A DNA stretch of 64,000 nucleotides from contig JBBSQD010000002.1 in NCBI GenBank assembly GCA_038258185.1, forward strand, positions 1 through 64,000, in the 5' to 3' direction. The notes under the pieces are model-generated. The model was not told where the DNA came from and did no database searches. It saw only the letters and a program-made list of their open reading frames with translations. Shown piece by piece: positions 61,589 through 64,000 of the stretch; the stretch's first letter is position 1, and each line of letters starts with the position of its first letter. This DNA is from JAIOHN01 sp038258185. Lineage in GTDB: Bacteria > Chloroflexota > Anaerolineae > Aggregatilineales > Phototrophicaceae. Position numbers and translations under genes: made by a program.

Positions 61589-62623
61589 TTAAAGCCAGCG
61601 TCCAATCCTATTTAAGACTTGTGCCGTCTGGCTGGAATCCATATAACCATTTTCCAGATACCAGTGATAAGTATCGGCCAGACTGTCCTGCATGGTCACC
61701 TGCGGTTCGCCAAACTGCTGCCAGCTTTTGCTGCTATCAAAAAAGATATTACGTGCGCCCAACCGCGTCTGATCGGCATCCACCGGCAGGTCAATGCCTC
61801 GCGCACGCAGTTGATCAATCAGCGAGGCCATGAACGGCAACACAAAAGCTGGCACTGGCAGGAACGGATGATGCACGCCGACGGTATCCGCGATCATGGC
61901 GTACCATTCACTGTGCTTATAGTTAGCTGTCCCCAATAAATAACGCTCACCCATGATGCCTTTTTCCGCCGCCAGCACATGCCAGCGCGCAACATCACGC
62001 ACATCCACGACGCCGACGCCCCCGGATGTGACCGGCACCAGCCATTGCAAACGGGCAATCTCGGTAATATAGCGCCCGGAAATCATGTTTAAGTCCCCCG
62101 GCCCCAAAATTATGACCGGATTCACGGTGACAATATCCTGCTGGTAATGCTTCACCGCATACTGCACGACATCTTCGGCCAGTAATTTGCTGTACCCATA
62201 GGGAAACTGATGGGCAGGCAGATTAAAGCGGACCTGCTCATTGGCGGGCTTGCCATCCCAGCGAAAACCGACTGCGGCGGCGCTGCTGGTGAAGATCACA
62301 CGTTTTACCCCGGCAGTCCGTGCAGCCCTTAAAACGCGGCGTGTCCCCTCAATATTGATGGCAAACATACGCGATTGATCGGCCTGCCAGTAATCGGCCA
62401 CAGCGGCCACATGAAACACCCAATCGCAGCCTTCACATGCGGCGCGCAGAGCATCTTCTTCCAGCACATCGCCCAGCGCCGTCTCAAATTCCAGCCCTTG
62501 CAGCGCATCCATCCGTGAGGACACGCGGTGTAATACGCGCACATCATGACCAGCGGCGTTTAATACCCGGACGATATGCGACCCGACAAAACCGGTACCC
62601 CCTGTAACTAATGCCTTGACCAT
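61589..62623 (-). CDS. Extended SDR (NAD-dependent epimerase/dehydratase, HpnA-like)
   Basis: A 344-aa Rossmann-fold enzyme. NAD motif VTGGTGFVGSHIV (6-18), HVAAVADYW near 71-79, the Ser of the catalytic triad in FTSSAAAVG, and YGYSK (Tyr-x3-Lys) near 143-147. It resembles HpnA-type hopanoid or dihydroflavonol reductases; the sugar or lipid substrate is unknown. It begins three bases after the sppA stop. Confidence 0.9.
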   Translation of the reverse strand: MVKALVTGGTGFVGSHIVRVLNAAGHDVRVLHRVSSRMDALQGLEFETALGDVLEEDALRAACEGCDWVFHVAAVADYWQADQSRMFAINIEGTRRVLRAARTAGVKRVIFTSSAAAVGFRWDGKPANEQVRFNLPAHQFPYGYSKLLAEDVVQYAVKHYQQDIVTVNPVIILGPGDLNMISGRYITEIARLQWLVPVTSGGVGVVDVRDVARWHVLAAEKGIMGERYLLGTANYKHSEWYAMIADTVGVHHPFLPVPAFVLPFMASLIDQLRARGIDLPVDADQTRLGARNIFFDSSKSWQQFGEPQVTMQDSLADTYHWYLENGYMDSSQTAQVLNRIGRWL

Positions 62624-62626
62624 GCG

Positions 62627-64000
62627 CTAATCCCACTTCAATGGCATAAGAAACTGCATCTTTGACCCGGCAATCATCTGAAGATTCTCATGCAGGTAAT
62701 TCAGGCCAGCCGCCGGATTTGCCTGTTCGGCTAATTGCGGAGCCAGCATTTTGTCTTCATCGTGAATGATGCGGAACGGTGTGTCATCAGGAAGTTTTGC
62801 CAGTTGGCGAGCTTTAGCCAGCGCGACTTTCCAATCACCCAATTCATCCACCAGCTGATGCTCCAGCGCCTGCTTGCCTGTCCACACCCGGCCACCCCCC
62901 ACTGCGTCCACAGCTTCGATAGTCAGTTTACGGCTGGCAGCCACCCGGCCAATAAACTGCTGATACCCACGCTCGATGACCTGGCGCATCTGGATACGCT
63001 GCTGATCATTAAAAGGTGTGCCATCACTCAACAGGGTGGCATTCGCACCACGCACAAATTCCAGCCGATTGACGCGCAGATTCTGATACAGGCCCGTCGT
63101 AATCGCTTTTGCCAGAATCACGCCAATCGAGCCGGTAATGGTTCCCGGTTGGGCGATAATCCATTGGGCGGGTGTGGCGACATAATAACCACCTGAAGCC
63201 GCTACACCGTTCATATAAGCGACCACCGGACGATCCTTTGCCAATTCCACCAGCGCGGAGGTCATCGCTTCCGAGGCATCCGCCGAGCCACCGGGACTAT
63301 CGATCCATAAGATCACCGCAGCGGCGTCTTCATCCTGCATCAACGTGCGCACCTGCTGAACCACCGTCAGATCACCGAGACGGTCATCTCCCAACACGGG
63401 CAGCGGCACCGGGATATTCACGGGTGGGCTGGCGCTTTCACCGGAGACAATCGTTCCAGTCAGCGGCAGCACAGCAACATACTTCTGCTGCCTTCTCTGC
63501 CATTGCCTGAGCAGTTGTCTCTCCGCATCTTCCTGTGGAACCAGATGCTCAACCTCTAAATAAGCCGCGAGTTGTTCCTCATTACAGATGCCATCAATAT
63601 AACCGGCTTCCAGCGCGACCTGATCAATATACGGTGCGCGGTCAATCATCTCGCGCACCGCTTCCGGGGTCATTTTCCGCCCGTCAGCGATGTCATCGAC
63701 AATCATTTCATAGCGCGAATCCAGCAGCCATTCGAGCTGCTCCTGACCTTCGGGCGAAATCATGTCGCGTGTAAACGAGTCGAAAGCGCCTTTATAGGGC
63801 GAAATAGCAATTGAATCCAGTTGCACACCCACCGTGTCCAGCGCGTTTTTTAAGAAGGTGGGCTGCGAAATTAAGCCAACGGTATCCAGTGTGCTGCCGG
63901 GTTGAAGCAGAATTTTGTCGCCTGCCGAGGCAATGTAGTAAGTTGCGTTATCATAGCCCTGTGAGTAAAAAATGACTTTTTTGCCACTCTGACGCAGTCT
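62627..64000 (-). CDS. sppA: Signal peptide peptidase SppA (67-kDa type), 5' end outside the window
   Basis: A partial membrane serine protease that degrades leftover signal peptides. The reading frame is open to base 64000, so the start lies beyond the window. Both halves of the double-domain form are present: the N-terminal half carries the general-base Lys in SPYKGAF, and the C-terminal half the nucleophile Ser in VAASGGYYVA, followed by the conserved GTITGSIGV. This two-domain organisation is that of Escherichia coli-type SppA. The downstream SDR gene begins three bases after its stop. Confidence 0.93.
   Translation of the reverse strand, partial: RLRQSGKKVIFYSQGYDNATYYIASAGDKILLQPGSTLDTVGLISQPTFLKNALDTVGVQLDSIAISPYKGAFDSFTRDMISPEGQEQLEWLLDSRYEMIVDDIADGRKMTPEAVREMIDRAPYIDQVALEAGYIDGICNEEQLAAYLEVEHLVPQEDAERQLLRQWQRRQQKYVAVLPLTGTIVSGESASPPVNIPVPLPVLGDDRLGDLTVVQQVRTLMQDEDAAAVILWIDSPGGSADASEAMTSALVELAKDRPVVAYMNGVAASGGYYVATPAQWIIAQPGTITGSIGVILAKAITTGLYQNLRVNRLEFVRGANATLLSDGTPFNDQQRIQMRQVIERGYQQFIGRVAASRKLTIEAVDAVGGGRVWTGKQALEHQLVDELGDWKVALAKARQLAKLPDDTPFRIIHDEDKMLAPQLAEQANPAAGLNYLHENLQMIAGSKMQFLMPLKWD

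Noticed and set aside
1..64000. tRNA, rRNA and CRISPR search by eye
   Set aside because: No cloverleaf with TTCRA-type arm, no rRNA motifs, and no regularly spaced direct repeats were seen.

Overview
The window looks like chromosomal DNA of a free-living bacterium, most likely Chloroflexota (Anaerolineae-like). The grounds are GC near the low fifties, frequent TTG/GTG starts and weak ribosome sites, and family content I associate with that phylum: tandem LiaF/toast-rack proteins, a DUF4397-FAS1 secreted protein, a CopC-CopD fusion, GAF histidine kinases and ScyD-like propellers. No rRNA, 16S or ribosomal-protein marker is present, so this placement is inference. I saw no tRNA, CRISPR array, IS element or prophage.

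Layout. 1-5.8 kb: a sugar ABC permease pair, a YdaT-like small protein, a metallo-beta-lactamase-fold protein, a SIRT5/CobB-type sirtuin translationally coupled to a secreted propeller, and a ChbG/YdjC deacetylase. 5.8-10.8 kb: endonuclease III coupled to three successive histidine kinases, the third with Asp at the phospho-acceptor position, then a BON protein. 10.8-14.5 kb: an unknown 211-aa protein and a type ISP/IIG-like restriction-modification protein whose nuclease and methyltransferase signatures are both altered. 14.6-17.2 kb: tetR-yceI-pirin-PPOX with two matching operator-like palindromes. 17.4-20.9 kb: a small secreted protein and three paralogous toast-rack proteins. 20.9-27.9 kb: acetyltransferase, glycosyltransferase, response regulator, YggT-like, ScyD-like, DegV, and a small protein/HNH nuclease pair. 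27.9-34.2 kb: CopC-CopD fusion, a TIR-like single-pass protein, a flavoprotein monooxygenase, and a polytopic molybdopterin oxidoreductase with an internal twin-arginine motif. 34.3-43.7 kb: dipeptidase M19, FAS1 protein, a divergent tetR/P450 pair, membrane proteins and an MFS exporter. 43.9-47.9 kb: a somewhat AT-richer accessory stretch of TetR regulators, acetyltransferases, a SnoaL-like protein and a YdeI-like protein, with clear palindromic operators. 48-64 kb: alpha/beta hydrolase and SDR, a class A PBP-like protein without transpeptidase residues, leucyl-tRNA synthetase with a leader and an enlarged pre-KMSKS insertion, TIR-TPR, receiver-DUF309, a lectin-fold protein, a metal-dependent hydrolase, a cysteine-poor FmdB-like protein, glucokinase, an extended SDR and a partial SppA.

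A recurring theme is domain architectures in which catalytic or ligand residues have been lost while the fold and neighbouring gene order are kept: the third kinase, the RM-like protein, the PBP, the FmdB-like protein and the cytochrome-like tail of the Cop fusion. These are the best candidates for undescribed biology. No single new defence or biosynthetic system is proven by the sequence.
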